A stretch of DNA of 64,000 nt from Pseudomonadota bacterium (GTDB lineage Bacteria > Pseudomonadota > Gammaproteobacteria > Burkholderiales > Burkholderiaceae_C). The stretch is from the NCBI GenBank assembly GCA_018241405.1, contig JAFEDY010000019.1, positions 59,125 through 123,124 of the forward strand. The letters are read 5' to 3'. Positions 54,778 to 64,000 of the stretch are shown piece after piece (position 1 is the first letter of the stretch; each line of letters starts with the position of its first letter). The position numbers and the translations under genes were made by a program. Under the pieces are notes generated by a model. That model did not search any database. It was not told the DNA's origin and worked only from the letters and a program-made list of their open reading frames with translations.

Positions 54778-56042
54778 GCGGCGGGCCCTCCCTTGACGGT
54801 GTGGCCGCGCATGCTGGGCCGGTCGTAGAAGTCTGCACCCGACAGGTCGGCCACGGTGCCAATGTCCTTGTCGCCGCGGCCGGACAGGTTCACGAGTATG
54901 GATTGCTGGGGCGTCATGGTCTTGGCGAGCTTCATCGCGTAGGCCACGGCGTGGCTGGACTCGAGGGCCGGAATGATGCCCTCGGTGCGGCACAGGTAGT
55001 GGAAGGCGGCCAGCGCCTCGGCGTCGGTGATGCCCACATATTCGGCGCGGCCGATCTCCTGCAGCCAGGCATGCTCGGGGCCCACGCCGGGGTAGTCCAG
55101 GCCGGCGCTGATGCTGTGCGTCTCGGTGATCTGGCCGTTCTCGTCCTGCAGGATGAAGGTGCGGTTGCCGTGCAGCACGCCGCTTGAGCCCCGCTGCAGG
55201 CTGGCCGAGTGCTTGCCGCTGTCCAGGCCCTCGCCCGCGGCCTCCACGCCGATCAGGCGCGTGTGCTCGAACGGGATGTAGGGGTAGAAGATGCCCATGG
55301 CATTGCTGCCGCCGCCCACGCAGGCAACCACGGCGTCGGGCTGTGTGGCGGCCAGTTTCTGCTCGGCCAGCATGGCCGGCATCTGCGTCAGGCATTCCTC
55401 GCCGATCACGCTCTGGAAGTCGCGCACCATCATCGGGTACGGGTGCGGGCCGGCCACGGTGCCGATGATGTAGAAGGTGTTGTCCACGTTGGCCACCCAG
55501 TCGCGCATGGCCTCGTTGAGCGCGTCTTTCAGCGTTTTGCTGCCGGATTCGACCGGCACCACGGTGGCGCCCAGCAGCTTCATGCGGTAGACGTTGGGGC
55601 TTTGGCGCTTGACGTCCTCGGCGCCCATGTAGACCACGCATTCCAGGCCGTAGCGCGCGCAAATGGTGGCCGTGGCCACGCCGTGCTGGCCGGCGCCGGT
55701 CTCGGCAATGATGCGTGGCTTGCCCATGCGGCGTGCCAGCATGGCCTGGCCGATGACGTTGTTGATCTTGTGCGCGCCGGTGTGGTTCAAGTCCTCGCGC
55801 TTGAGGTAGATCTGCGCACCACCCAGTTCGCGGCTGGTGCGCGCGGCGTGGTAGACGGGCGAGGGGCGGCCGACGAAATGCGCCAGCTCGTAGCGGAATT
55901 CGGCCAGGAACTCCGGGTCGTGCTGGTAGCGTGCGTAGGCCTCGCGCAGCTCCTGGATGGCGTGCGTCAGCGTCTCGCTGACGAAGCTGCCGCCATAGGG
56001 GCCGAAGTGGCCCGAGGTATCGGGTTGGTGGTACTCAAACAT
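54774..56042 (-). CDS. trpB: Tryptophan synthase beta subunit
   Basis: This 422-residue PLP enzyme condenses indole with serine. The PLP Lys lies in [11 protein letters not shown], and GGGSNAMG binds the phosphate. The N-terminal [13 protein letters not shown] is typical. The ATG at 56042 lies inside trpF (8-bp overlap). The frame upstream overlaps trpF and is not part of the protein. Confidence 0.97.
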   Translation of the reverse strand: MFEYHQPDTSGHFGPYGGSFVSETLTHAIQELREAYARYQHDPEFLAEFRYELAHFVGRPSPVYHAARTSRELGGAQIYLKREDLNHTGAHKINNVIGQAMLARRMGKPRIIAETGAGQHGVATATICARYGLECVVYMGAEDVKRQSPNVYRMKLLGATVVPVESGSKTLKDALNEAMRDWVANVDNTFYIIGTVAGPHPYPMMVRDFQSVIGEECLTQMPAMLAEQKLAATQPDAVVACVGGGSNAMGIFYPYIPFEHTRLIGVEAAGEGLDSGKHSASLQRGSSGVLHGNRTFILQDENGQITETHSISAGLDYPGVGPEHAWLQEIGRAEYVGITDAEALAAFHYLCRTEGIIPALESSHAVAYAMKLAKTMTPQQSILVNLSGRGDKDIGTVADLSGADFYDRPSMRGHTVKGGPAA

Positions 56043-56757
56043 GGGATTCTTTGGCAAGTTGCGCGTCGGCCGCGCGCACGGCGGCCACGAAGCGTTGGAT
56101 CTTGTCGGCGTCCTTGATGCCCCTGAGCGGCTTGCCATCGGGGCCGTCAAGCTCCACGCCGGAACTGACATCAACCGCCAGCGAGAGGCCTCGCGGGCGC
56201 ACCTGCACGATGCCATCGGTCACGTTTGCAGGCGTGAGTCCACCACTTAAAACGAGGTGAGAGGCTACGCTTGGTGGTAGGAGTGACCAATTGAATGCCT
56301 TGCCGCCTCCGCCATAGCCTTCGACATGGGCGTCGAGCAGGATGGCGCGGGCGCGGGAGTGAACATGGGCATATTCTACGAGGTCGAACTCCGGGCCCGC
56401 GCCGCCGAGCGGAATGCGCGCCGCACGCAGATAGGGAATGCGGCCACTGTCGCTGGCGGCCCAGCAGTCCTCGGGTGTCTCATCACCATGAAATTGCACT
56501 GTAGCGCCCTGTATACAAGCGCTTGCAGCTATCACTTCAGTAGCTGATGCGTTGACGAACAGCAGTACGGGCGTGACGAAGGGCGGCAGGCGCCGGGCCA
56601 GCTCGGCCGCACGCTGGGGCGTCACGGCGCGCGGGCTTTTGGCGTAGAGCACGAAGCCGACGGCGTCCGCGCCCGCGGCCACGGCCGCGTCCACATCCTG
56701 CTCGCGCGTCAGGCCGCAGATCTTGATGCGGGTTCGGAGAGGGGAGGGGCTGCTCAT
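56035..56757 (-). CDS. trpF: Phosphoribosylanthranilate isomerase
   Basis: This 240-residue TIM-barrel enzyme has [11 protein letters not shown] (with the catalytic Cys), the QFHGDE loop, and [10 protein letters not shown] near the C-terminus. The ATG at 56757 overlaps the truA stop by 4 bp. Codons for residues about 70-86 ([19 protein letters not shown]) lie in a copy of the dispersed repeat but keep the normal length, so the gene appears functional. Confidence 0.94.
   Translation of the reverse strand: MSSPSPLRTRIKICGLTREQDVDAAVAAGADAVGFVLYAKSPRAVTPQRAAELARRLPPFVTPVLLFVNASATEVIAASACIQGATVQFHGDETPEDCWAASDSGRIPYLRAARIPLGGAGPEFDLVEYAHVHSRARAILLDAHVEGYGGGGKAFNWSLLPPSVASHLVLSGGLTPANVTDGIVQVRPRGLSLAVDVSSGVELDGPDGKPLRGIKDADKIQRFVAAVRAADAQLAKESHV
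56501..56550. repeat. Dispersed short repeat inside trpF
   Basis: TGTATACAAGCGCTTGCAGCTATCACTTCAGTAGCTG-type sequence (shown split: TGTATACAAGCGCTTG, then CAGCTATCAC) matches the intergenic copies, yet lies in the trpF coding sequence and reads through without stop. Confidence 0.55.
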
Positions 56758-57578
56758 GGCAGCCAATCATACGCAGCCGTGCGTGTGGGCAGGCCCCACT
56801 CGGGTGCGTACACCGGCCCCAGGAAATACAGGCCGTCCGGCGAGAACGTGGGCGCAGCCGCGTCGCGCGAGCGCGCATCACGCACCTCGCGCATCCAGTC
56901 GGGCGCGTGCAGCCCCTGGCCTATGGCGACCAGGCAACCCATGATGTTGCGGATCATGTGGTGCAAAAAGGCGTTGCCCTCGAACTCGAAGCGCCAGTAG
57001 GCCGGCGCGCAGCCATGGTCGCCGGCCGATTCGCCCGCGGGCGGGCTGCGGCGCGTGATGCTGATGCGGCGCAGCGTCTTGACGGGCGACTTGGCCTGGC
57101 AGGCGCTGGCGCGGAAAGAGCTGAAGTCATGCTCGCCCAGCAGGTGCTGCACGGCGGCCCGCATGGCGTCTTCGTTGAGTTCATGGAACACCCAGCCCAC
57201 GCGGCCCGCGTCCACGCTGGGGCGCACGGGCGACTGCAGCAGCACATAGGCATAGCGGCGCGCCACGGCGCAGGCGCGCGAATGGAAGGCGTCGGGCACG
57301 GGCTGCGCCCACTGCACGGCGATGTCGCGCGGCAGAAAGGTGTTGGTGCCGCGCACCCAGGAAAACGGCGCACGCTGGATCTGGGTGTCGAAGTGCACGA
57401 CCTGCATCAGGCCGTGCACGCCGGCATCGGTGCGGCCGGCGCAGATCGTGCTCAGCTCCTGAGTAGCAAAGCGGCCCAGGGCCGCTTCTAGATGGTCTTG
57501 CACGGTGTTGCCGCCCGACTGGCTTTGCCAGCCACTGTAGGCCTGGCCGTTGTAGCTGACGCCCAGGGCCACCCTCAT
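56754..57578 (-). CDS. truA: tRNA pseudouridine(38-40) synthase
   Basis: This 274-residue enzyme makes pseudouridine in the tRNA anticodon arm. The catalytic Asp lies in CAGRTDAGVHG, and HMIRNIMG is conserved. The ATG at 57578 gives the family N-terminus RVALGVSYNGQAYSGW. It lies between fimV and trpF, the normal Betaproteobacterial order. A dyad at 57461-57490 resembles the dispersed repeat. Confidence 0.95.
   Translation of the reverse strand: MRVALGVSYNGQAYSGWQSQSGGNTVQDHLEAALGRFATQELSTICAGRTDAGVHGLMQVVHFDTQIQRAPFSWVRGTNTFLPRDIAVQWAQPVPDAFHSRACAVARRYAYVLLQSPVRPSVDAGRVGWVFHELNEDAMRAAVQHLLGEHDFSSFRASACQAKSPVKTLRRISITRRSPPAGESAGDHGCAPAYWRFEFEGNAFLHHMIRNIMGCLVAIGQGLHAPDWMREVRDARSRDAAAPTFSPDGLYFLGPVYAPEWGLPTRTAAYDWLP
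57461..57490. repeat. Dispersed repeat-like dyad inside truA
   Basis: GCAAAGCGGCCCAGGGCCGC is followed by TTCTA and matches the dyad after livF (29434-29451). It encodes residues near GRFATQELS without breaking the frame. Confidence 0.45.
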
Positions 57579-57639
57579 CGCATGGCTCCAGACACGGCGC
57601 CAGCACGGCACGCGCCGCGCCCGATCACAGGTTCGCGCA

Positions 57640-60312
57640 TCAGGCGAGTGTGGCCAGCAGGCGCTGGGCTCGGGTCTTGAGCTCGCCGGAGGCTTCGGCG
57701 ATCACTTCCTCGACCAGGGTGCGCGCGCCCTCGCTGTCGCCAATGGTGTTGAACTCCTCGGCCAGGGCCAGCTTGGTGGCCAGAGGGTCGTCGGGCAATG
57801 CGGCGTCGGCGGCGCTGCCGGCGGGACGAGGCTCGGACAATGCGCCCGGCGCGGTAAGGTCCAGCGACAGGTCGCCCAGATCGAAGTCCAGCGATTCGGC
57901 GTCCGGCACTTTGCCGCTTTTGCTGGCCAAGGGCGCCTGGCCAGAGTCCATGAGCGACAGCGCATCGTCCGGGAAGTCCAGCGGAATGGGGCCGGAGGCA
58001 GGTTCCGGCGTTTCGTCGGCGTGCTTGGGCAGTGCCTCGGTGTCGGGTAGCTTGAAAGCGTCCAGATCGAGTGCCGGCATAGCCTCCTTGGTGGCAGGCG
58101 CTGGTTCGTGGGACGCTTGCTCATTGGCGGCCGCGGCCATGGCGAAGGCGCTGGGGGCAGGTGCGGGCGCCGGTACTGGCGGGGCCTCGTGCAGATCCAT
58201 GCCCAGATCCAGGTCCAGATCGAGGTCAGGGAGTACCGAGTCCAGACCAGGCGCAGTGCCCTTGGCCGCTGCGACGCCCAGGGTGCTGGGGAAGGGCGAC
58301 AAGGCATCCGTGCCCGCCTGCTCGCTTGCCGGGCCAGTCGGACGGCCGCCAGGACGGTACAGTGCATTGTCGGGATCCAGCGTGCGCCCCAGTTCCGACA
58401 CGCGGGTCCATTCCGGGCCACTGCCGTTGGTGAGGCGGAACACGTCGTTGGCGCTCGACTCCAGTGCCTTGCGGTCCTGGCGCTTGGCATAGATTTCGGC
58501 CAGCTTGGCGGGAATGGCTACGCGCTCCGGCTGGTGGCGCATGGCCTCCTTGAGGATTTCCTCGGCCTGCAGGTCACGGCCATAGGCCAGGTAGACGTCG
58601 GCCTCGGCCACGGGGTCCACGTCGCCGCCGACGTCGAGCTGGCTTGGCGAGTAAGCCATGGACGAGGCACCCGTGGTCAGTTCGCTCTGGGCGGTGTCCA
58701 CGCGCTGGCCGCCACTGGCACCAAAGAAAGAATCTGGGGCGATGCGGCTTTCATCGAAGGAACTGTCCGCGGCCGCCCGCTTGCGGTTCTGGGCGGCACG
58801 GTAGCCACCAAAGCCGAGCAGTGCCAGGATCAGGGCGAGACCGCCGCCGGCGCGCAATGGGTCTTCCGTCAAGAAGTCCAGCATGCTGGGTTCTTCTGCA
58901 GGTGCGGGCTGTGGCGCCGGCTTGGGTGCTGCAGCCACGGGCGCAGCCTCCGAGGCCGCGGCGACGGCGGGGGGCGCAACCTCGGCGGAGGCCGCGGGGG
59001 CCTCGGCGCTGGCCGCGGCCTGGGGCGCAGGGGCAGGTAGGGCCGCGGGCGCCGGCACGGCGATGCCGGGCTGGCTGGCGGGTGCCGCTGACGCTGCGTT
59101 GCCAGGTGCGGCTGCCGCGGCCTGTGTGGCGCCGCCGCCGATCTGGTTGAGTTCGGCGATGTTCTTCGACAGCTCGGCCATGCGGGCCACGTTTTGATCG
59201 GCCTGCTTGTCGCGGGCCATTTGCTCGTCGGCCTTGCGGGCCTGCACGCCGCCCTTGGACAGGGTGAGTTTGTCGGGGCTGGCGGCCGCGGGCTTGCTTT
59301 CGTCCACCTGCGCCTGGACCGAGCCGCTGGCCGAGCGCTCGGCAGCGGCCACCTGCGCGCGCGGGGCAACAGCGGCCAGGCGGCGGCGGAATTCGTTGAA
59401 GTCGCGGCTTTGCGCGGCCACGATCTGGCGTGCCTGCGCCGCCGGTGTGGCCTGCGCGGTGGATTCGCTGGGCATGCGCAGCACCGCGCCAGAGCGCAGG
59501 CGGTTCACATTGCCCTGTACGAAGGCATCGGGGTTGGTCTGTGCCATGGCGACCAGCATCTGGTCCAGCGAGACACCGGTGGGCCGGTGTTGCTCGGCAA
59601 TGCGCCCCGCCGTGTCGCCGCGGCGCACCCGGACCTCGTCGCCACTGCCGGGGGCCGCTGCGGCGACCGCGGGGCGGCTGGGTGCGGGCGTGGCAGCTGC
59701 CCCGGGGCGGGCCGGCTGGGTTGCAGTGGCGGGCGCCGCAGCGCGTGCTGAGGGCGGCGTTGCCACGGCCCGCGGTTCGGCCGGCACCGGTTCGGCACGC
59801 GGGGCTGTCAGCTGCGGCGCGGTGGTCGGTGCGGCCTGGGTGCGGGTCGCGGCCGGCGGGTCGAACAGCATGGTGTAGCTGCGTACGATATGGCCCGAAC
59901 TCCATGTGGCGTCGATCACCAGGTCCACGAAGGGCTCGTTGACGGGGCGGGCACTGCTCAGGCGCAGCACCATGGAGCCGTCGGCGCGGCGGTGCAGCTG
60001 CACCTGAACGTTGCCGGCCGTGGGCGAATACTCCAGGCCCTGGCTGCGGAAGGCCTCGGGGCGGGCAGGGCTCACGCGCAGCGACTCAGCCTCGGCGGTG
60101 GTGATCTGCGGCAGCTCGATCTCGGCGCGCAGCGGCTCGCCAAGCGCCGATTGCACGTTGATGCGTCCCAGGGCCAGGGCGCTGGCATCGGTGGCGTAGA
60201 GGCCGGCCGACAGAATGGCCGCCGTGGCCAGGGCAGAAAGTTTCCAACGGTGCATGGGTGCGACGGATGTTTGGATGGGCTTTGTCGTGGGGAGCGGTAG
60301 GTTCATGCTCAT
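57640..60312 (-). CDS. fimV: FimV/HubP-like polar protein
   Basis: This 890-residue protein has a signal segment (about residues 21-46), a FimV N-terminal domain (RINVQSALGEPLRAEIEL), a LysM peptidoglycan-binding domain (VRVRRGDTAGRIAEQHRP, about 225-280), a Pro/Ala-rich linker, one membrane segment near residue 500 (GGLALILALLGFGGYRA), and an acidic cytoplasmic part ending in the FimV C-terminal TPR-like motif (LALAEEFNTIGDSEGARTL). It organises the cell pole and type IV pili in relatives. Starts at 60306 and 60255 are also possible. Confidence 0.93.
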   Translation of the reverse strand: MSMNLPLPTTKPIQTSVAPMHRWKLSALATAAILSAGLYATDASALALGRINVQSALGEPLRAEIELPQITTAEAESLRVSPARPEAFRSQGLEYSPTAGNVQVQLHRRADGSMVLRLSSARPVNEPFVDLVIDATWSSGHIVRSYTMLFDPPAATRTQAAPTTAPQLTAPRAEPVPAEPRAVATPPSARAAAPATATQPARPGAAATPAPSRPAVAAAAPGSGDEVRVRRGDTAGRIAEQHRPTGVSLDQMLVAMAQTNPDAFVQGNVNRLRSGAVLRMPSESTAQATPAAQARQIVAAQSRDFNEFRRRLAAVAPRAQVAAAERSASGSVQAQVDESKPAAASPDKLTLSKGGVQARKADEQMARDKQADQNVARMAELSKNIAELNQIGGGATQAAAAAPGNAASAAPASQPGIAVPAPAALPAPAPQAAASAEAPAASAEVAPPAVAAASEAAPVAAAPKPAPQPAPAEEPSMLDFLTEDPLRAGGGLALILALLGFGGYRAAQNRKRAAADSSFDESRIAPDSFFGASGGQRVDTAQSELTTGASSMAYSPSQLDVGGDVDPVAEADVYLAYGRDLQAEEILKEAMRHQPERVAIPAKLAEIYAKRQDRKALESSANDVFRLTNGSGPEWTRVSELGRTLDPDNALYRPGGRPTGPASEQAGTDALSPFPSTLGVAAAKGTAPGLDSVLPDLDLDLDLGMDLHEAPPVPAPAPAPSAFAMAAAANEQASHEPAPATKEAMPALDLDAFKLPDTEALPKHADETPEPASGPIPLDFPDDALSLMDSGQAPLASKSGKVPDAESLDFDLGDLSLDLTAPGALSEPRPAGSAADAALPDDPLATKLALAEEFNTIGDSEGARTLVEEVIAEASGELKTRAQRLLATLA

Positions 60313-60484
60313 GGCTGGGGCCGCTCCAGTACGTGAAAATATGTAAAAAGCACCATAGCATCAATGCTTTGCACTGACAAGCTGAGGCCTTGCCGCTGCT
60401 TTTACTACCCTTTACAAGGGAGCAAAAAGGGCTACGCGCCTGTTGGTATTGGACAACGGTCTGTGGCGGGGTTGTCTGTTACAG

Positions 60485-60515
60485 CAAAAAACGGCGCCAC
60501 GCTGGTGGCGCCGTT
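60485..60515 (-). terminator. Rho-independent terminator after asd
   Basis: A perfect 11-bp stem (60490-60500 with 60505-60515, loop GCTG) is followed on the minus strand by TTTTTT. It lies 16 bp after asd and separates it from fimV. Confidence 0.9.
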
Positions 60516-60530
60516 GGTACGCGTCAAGCG

Positions 60531-61643
60531 TCAAGCATCCAGCAAGATGCGCAGCATGCGGCGCAGCGGCTCGGCCGCACCCCACAGCAGCTGGTCGCCA
60601 ATCACGAAGGCCGAGACGTACTCGGGGCCCATGTTGAGCTTGCGCACGCGGCCTACGCCGACCTCCAGGCCACCGGTGATGGCGGCCGGCGTCAGCTCCT
60701 TGATGGTCAGCGCCTTGTCGTTGGCGACGAACTTCACCCAGGGGTTGCCGCCCTGGATCAGGGCTTCGATCTCGGCGAGGGGCAGATCCTTCTTGAGCTT
60801 GAGCGTCAGCGCCAGCGAGTGGCAGCGCATGGCACCGATGCGCACGCACAGTCCGTCGACGGGGATGGTGGCCGCCGTGCCCAGGATCTTGTTGACCTCG
60901 GCCTGGCCCTTCCATTCCTCCTTGGATTGGCCGTTATCGAGCTGCGAGTCGATCCAGGGGATCAGGCCGCCGGCCAGAGGCGCGCCGAAGAACTCGGTGG
61001 GCACGTCCTGGCGGATGGTGGCCGCCACCTTGCGGTCTATGTCCAGGATGGCCGAGGCCGGGGTGGCCAGCTCGTCTGCCACGCTGCCGTAGACCACGCC
61101 CATGCCCTTCAAGAGCTCGCGCATGTGGTTGGCGCCGCCGCCCGATGCCGCCTGGTAGGTCATGGAACTGACCCATTCCACCAGGTCGGCCTTGAACAGA
61201 CCGGCCAGGCCCATCAGCAGGATGGAGTTGGTGCAGTTGCCGCCGATCCAGTTCCTGCCGCCGGCGGCGAGCTTGGACTTGATGAGGCCGTCGTTCACCG
61301 GGTCGAGCACGATGACGGCGTCGCCTTCCATGCGCAGCGCGCTGGCGGCGTCGATCCAGTGGCCCTGCCAGCCGGCCGCGCGGATCTTGGGAAAGACTTC
61401 CTTGGTGTAGTCGCCGCCCTGGCAGGTGATGATGATGTCGCACTTGGCCAGCTCGGCGACGTCGTTCGCGTCTTTGAGCTGGGTGTGCGTGCGCGCCATG
61501 GCGGGCGCCTTGCCGCCAGCATTGGAGGTGGAGAAAAACACCGGCTCGATGAGGTCGAAGTCGCCCTCGGCCTGCATGCGGTCCATCAACACCGAGCCGA
61601 CCATGCCGCGCCAGCCGACCAGACCTACCAATTGCTTGCTCAT
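60531..61643 (-). CDS. asd: Aspartate-semialdehyde dehydrogenase
   Basis: This 370-residue enzyme makes aspartate semialdehyde, the branch point for Lys/diaminopimelate, Met, Thr and Ile. It has [14 protein letters not shown] (NADP binding) at the N-terminus and the active-site Cys in [12 protein letters not shown]. It is of the E. coli long type. AAAGGGCG lies 10 bp before the ATG. A candidate leader-peptide attenuator lies directly upstream (61664-61869). Confidence 0.96.
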   Translation of the reverse strand: MSKQLVGLVGWRGMVGSVLMDRMQAEGDFDLIEPVFFSTSNAGGKAPAMARTHTQLKDANDVAELAKCDIIITCQGGDYTKEVFPKIRAAGWQGHWIDAASALRMEGDAVIVLDPVNDGLIKSKLAAGGRNWIGGNCTNSILLMGLAGLFKADLVEWVSSMTYQAASGGGANHMRELLKGMGVVYGSVADELATPASAILDIDRKVAATIRQDVPTEFFGAPLAGGLIPWIDSQLDNGQSKEEWKGQAEVNKILGTAATIPVDGLCVRIGAMRCHSLALTLKLKKDLPLAEIEALIQGGNPWVKFVANDKALTIKELTPAAITGGLEVGVGRVRKLNMGPEYVSAFVIGDQLLWGAAEPLRRMLRILLDA

Positions 61644-61663
61644 TTCTATCGCCCTTTCAAGTT

Positions 61664-61688
61664 AAAAAACAGTGTGCACAAGACCTGT
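61664..61688 (-). terminator. Hairpin with U6 just before asd
   Basis: On the minus strand ACAGGT pairs with AC-A-CTGT (61683-61688 with 61669-61675), followed by TTTTTT (complement of 61664-61669). The stem is short, so termination strength is uncertain. It lies between the 34-codon frame and asd, where an attenuator terminator is expected. Confidence 0.5.
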
Positions 61689-61698
61689 GGCTGCTTTT

Positions 61699-61869
61699 CT
61701 GGCCCCGGCTCGTCTGGCCAGGGAGGGCGCACGACGATACCGGAGCTGGATCAGCCCTTAATGGTCGTCGTGGTTTTGATGGTGAATGCGCGCGCGGCCG
61801 GCGCTGCCAGGGTGGCAGGCTTGTTCTTCTGACGGAAGGGACGGGCGGCAAACATGGAAAAACATTGTA
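61699..61869 (-). promoter_or_regulatory. Candidate attenuator leader of asd
   Basis: A TACAAT box (complement of 61864-61869) would start RNA near 61857, at the 34-codon frame. The Thr codons (61765-61772) pair perfectly over 8 bp with 61730-61737. That second segment can instead pair over 12 bp, with one bulge, as part of 61733-61745 with 61703-61714. The two pairings exclude each other, as in amino-acid attenuators. How the second pairing would control the terminator is not shown by the sequence. Confidence 0.5.
61751..61855 (-). CDS. Candidate Thr/Ile/Lys-rich leader peptide of asd
   Basis: The frame encodes 34 residues; the last ten are TIKTTTTIKG, with five Thr, two Ile and two Lys. 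These are end products of the aspartate pathway, of which the next gene, asd, is an early enzyme. The C-terminal run resembles the thr operon leader peptide of E. coli in composition. A TACAAT box ends 9 bp before the ATG, leaving almost no leader, so translation may start at the 5' end. It could also be a small stable protein; the first 20 residues are basic and Ala-rich. Confidence 0.55.
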   Translation of the reverse strand: MFAARPFRQKNKPATLAAPAARAFTIKTTTTIKG

Positions 61870-61912
61870 GAGGATGCAGCGCCGCGCGCCGCATCCATTG
61901 GTTAACGCAGCC

Positions 61913-62983
<1,071 letters not shown>

Positions 62984-63016
62984 GGGGGCTTTCTTGGGAG
63001 GGCTGTAGGGTGTTGA

Positions 63017-63106
63017 ACTCCCTCCCCCTCTGGGGGAGGGCGGGGGTGGGGGCCGGCGCGATGCCGCAAGCCCCCATCCCAACCTTCCCCCAGAGGGGGA
63101 AGGGGC
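63017..63106. repeat. REP-like double hairpin between leuD and leuB
   Basis: Two perfect 9-bp hairpins (63020-63040, loop TCT; 63083-63103, loop AGA) flank near-complementary GGGTGGGGGC and GCCCCCATCCC, so the whole region can fold into one large cruciform. It could attenuate leuB relative to leuCD or stabilise the leuD mRNA end. Confidence 0.6.
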
Positions 63107-63113
63107 TATGGGG

Positions 63114-63767
63114 TCAGGAGGCCATGGTATGCGCCAGCCAGGGCTTGGTTGCCAGGCGCTCGGCCTCGAAGGCGGCGATCTTGTCCTTGTGGCGCAGGGT
63201 CAGGCCGATGTCGTCAAAGCCGTTGATCAGGCAGTACTTGCGAAACGGGATCACGTCGAAGGCGATCTCCTCGCCCTGGGGGCGGATGACGACCTGGCGT
63301 TCCAGGTCGATCTTGAGCTCGTAGCCGGGGAAGGCAGCGACCTCGTTGAACAGCTGATCCACCTGGGTCTCGGGCAGGACTATGGGCAGCAGGCCATTCT
63401 TGAAGCAGTTGTTGAAGAAGATGTCGGCAAAGCTGGGCGCGATGACGGCGCGAAAGCCGTACTGATCCAGCGCCCAGGGCGCGTGCTCGCGGCTCGACCC
63501 GCAGCCGAAGTTCTTGCGCGCCAGCAATATGGACGCGCCCTTGTATCGCGGCTGGTTCAGCACGAAGTCGGGGTTGGGCTTGCGCTTGTCTTCCGGCACG
63601 CCGGGCTCGCCCGGCTGGTCCAGGTAGCGCCATTCGTCGAACAGGTTGGGGCCAAAGCCCGTCTTCTTGATCGACTTCAGGAACTGCTTGGGGATGATGG
63701 CGTCGGTGTCGACGTTCTCGCGGTCCATGGGGGCCACGAGGCCCTGGTGGATGGTGAATTTCTGCAT
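63114..63767 (-). CDS. leuD: 3-isopropylmalate dehydratase small subunit
   Basis: This 217-residue subunit works with LeuC to isomerise isopropylmalate. It has the [16 protein letters not shown] start, [14 protein letters not shown], and the C-terminal [13 protein letters not shown]. It is followed by leuB on the same strand. Confidence 0.96.
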   Translation of the reverse strand: MQKFTIHQGLVAPMDRENVDTDAIIPKQFLKSIKKTGFGPNLFDEWRYLDQPGEPGVPEDKRKPNPDFVLNQPRYKGASILLARKNFGCGSSREHAPWALDQYGFRAVIAPSFADIFFNNCFKNGLLPIVLPETQVDQLFNEVAAFPGYELKIDLERQVVIRPQGEEIAFDVIPFRKYCLINGFDDIGLTLRHKDKIAAFEAERLATKPWLAHTMAS

Positions 63768-63790
63768 GGCGTTTGAAGCGGTGGGGTTGA

Positions 63791-63916
63791 TCAGCGAGCG
63801 GCACGCTCAATGGCGCTGCCGGCACTTTGCACGTCCTGGCCTATGCCCTTGATGGTGTTGCAGGCGGCCAGGGTCAGGGCCAGGCCGACGAGCAGGATGG
63901 AGAACGATGGCTTCAT
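63791..63916 (-). CDS. Entericidin A/B-family small lipoprotein
   Basis: This 41-residue protein has a signal peptide with lipobox LAAC (Cys19) and a short mature part [14 protein letters not shown], typical of entericidins (EcnA/EcnB). The mature domain is about 22 residues. It sits between leuC and leuD, 24 bp from each neighbour, so it is expressed with the leucine genes. Its role in cell lysis or toxin/antidote action is known from enterics, not proven here. Confidence 0.85.
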   Translation of the reverse strand: MKPSFSILLVGLALTLAACNTIKGIGQDVQSAGSAIERAAR

Positions 63917-63940
63917 GGGGAGGCTCGCTGAAAAACGGGG

Positions 63941-64000
63941 TTAGGCGAACTTGCGGATATCGACGAAATGGCCGTGGATGGCCGCCGCCGCGGCCATGGC
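63941..64000 (-). CDS. leuC: 3-isopropylmalate dehydratase large subunit, C-terminal end only
   Basis: The last 19 residues (AMAAAAAIHGHFVDIRKFA) match the LeuC C-terminus, and the frame runs out of the window. This fits leuC-(lipoprotein)-leuD-leuB order. Confidence 0.9.
   Translation of the reverse strand, partial: AMAAAAAIHGHFVDIRKFA

Overview
The window is high-GC chromosomal DNA from a betaproteobacterium of the order Burkholderiales, most likely family Comamonadaceae (Acidovorax, Alicycliphilus or Diaphorobacter-like). The evidence is gene order: maf-yceD-rpmF-plsX-fabH-fabD-fabG-acpP-fabF, then rpoE-rseA-rseB-mucD-lepA-lepB-rnc-era-recO-pdxJ-acpS-nagZ, then leuC-leuD-leuB-asd-fimV-truA-trpF-trpB-trpA-accD. 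Short dispersed palindromic repeats of a kind I associate with Comamonadaceae also occur. The species is inferred, not proven. No rRNA, tRNA, CRISPR array, prophage or complete insertion sequence was seen.

Layout. 1-3145: the 3' part of a SNF2-type helicase gene, coupled to a SWIM zinc-finger protein with a histone H1-like tail. 3150-4528 (minus): a tetrapyrrole-methylase-fold methyltransferase and a Maf/YceF pyrophosphatase. 4555-10965: yceD, rpmF and the fatty-acid synthesis cluster. 11039-15517: an envelope-stress operon (small membrane protein, RpoE, RseA, RseB, MucD). 15518-15885: a non-coding gap with DnaA-box-like sites and a two-hairpin transcript candidate. 15886-23959: lepA to nagZ, mostly coupled by overlapping start and stop codons. 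23977-29238: a less conserved segment with pfkA, a LysR regulator, a methyltransferase, a Bug-type binding protein, a decayed fragment of pfkA, and a GNAT-Rnk fusion. 29476-34431 (minus): a complete LIV-type branched-chain amino-acid ABC transporter. 34633-45166 (minus): a small MscS channel, lysS, and an eight-gene glycan operon (dehydratase, flippase, acetyltransferase, two glycosyltransferases, methyltransferase, aminotransferase, initiating sugar transferase) with no polymerase in view. 45197-46472: a divergent Lon-substrate-domain protein and a YggT protein. 46589-52583: a heavy-metal RND efflux operon. 52583-53062: a non-coding element with 19-bp inverted ends plus dyads. 53063-64000 (minus): accD, trpABF, truA, fimV, asd, leuB, leuD, an entericidin-like lipoprotein and the end of leuC.

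The most interesting signal is upstream of asd. A 34-codon reading frame at 61855-61751 (minus) ends in a run of Thr, Ile and Lys codons. It is followed by mutually exclusive RNA pairings and a hairpin plus U-tract just before asd. Asd lies on the pathway to Thr, Ile, Lys and Met, so this looks like a leader-peptide attenuator. Other points worth checking are the pfkA remnant, the two-hairpin RNA and DnaA-box cluster before lepA, the inverted-repeat element after the efflux operon, and repeat copies absorbed into the trpF and truA coding sequences.
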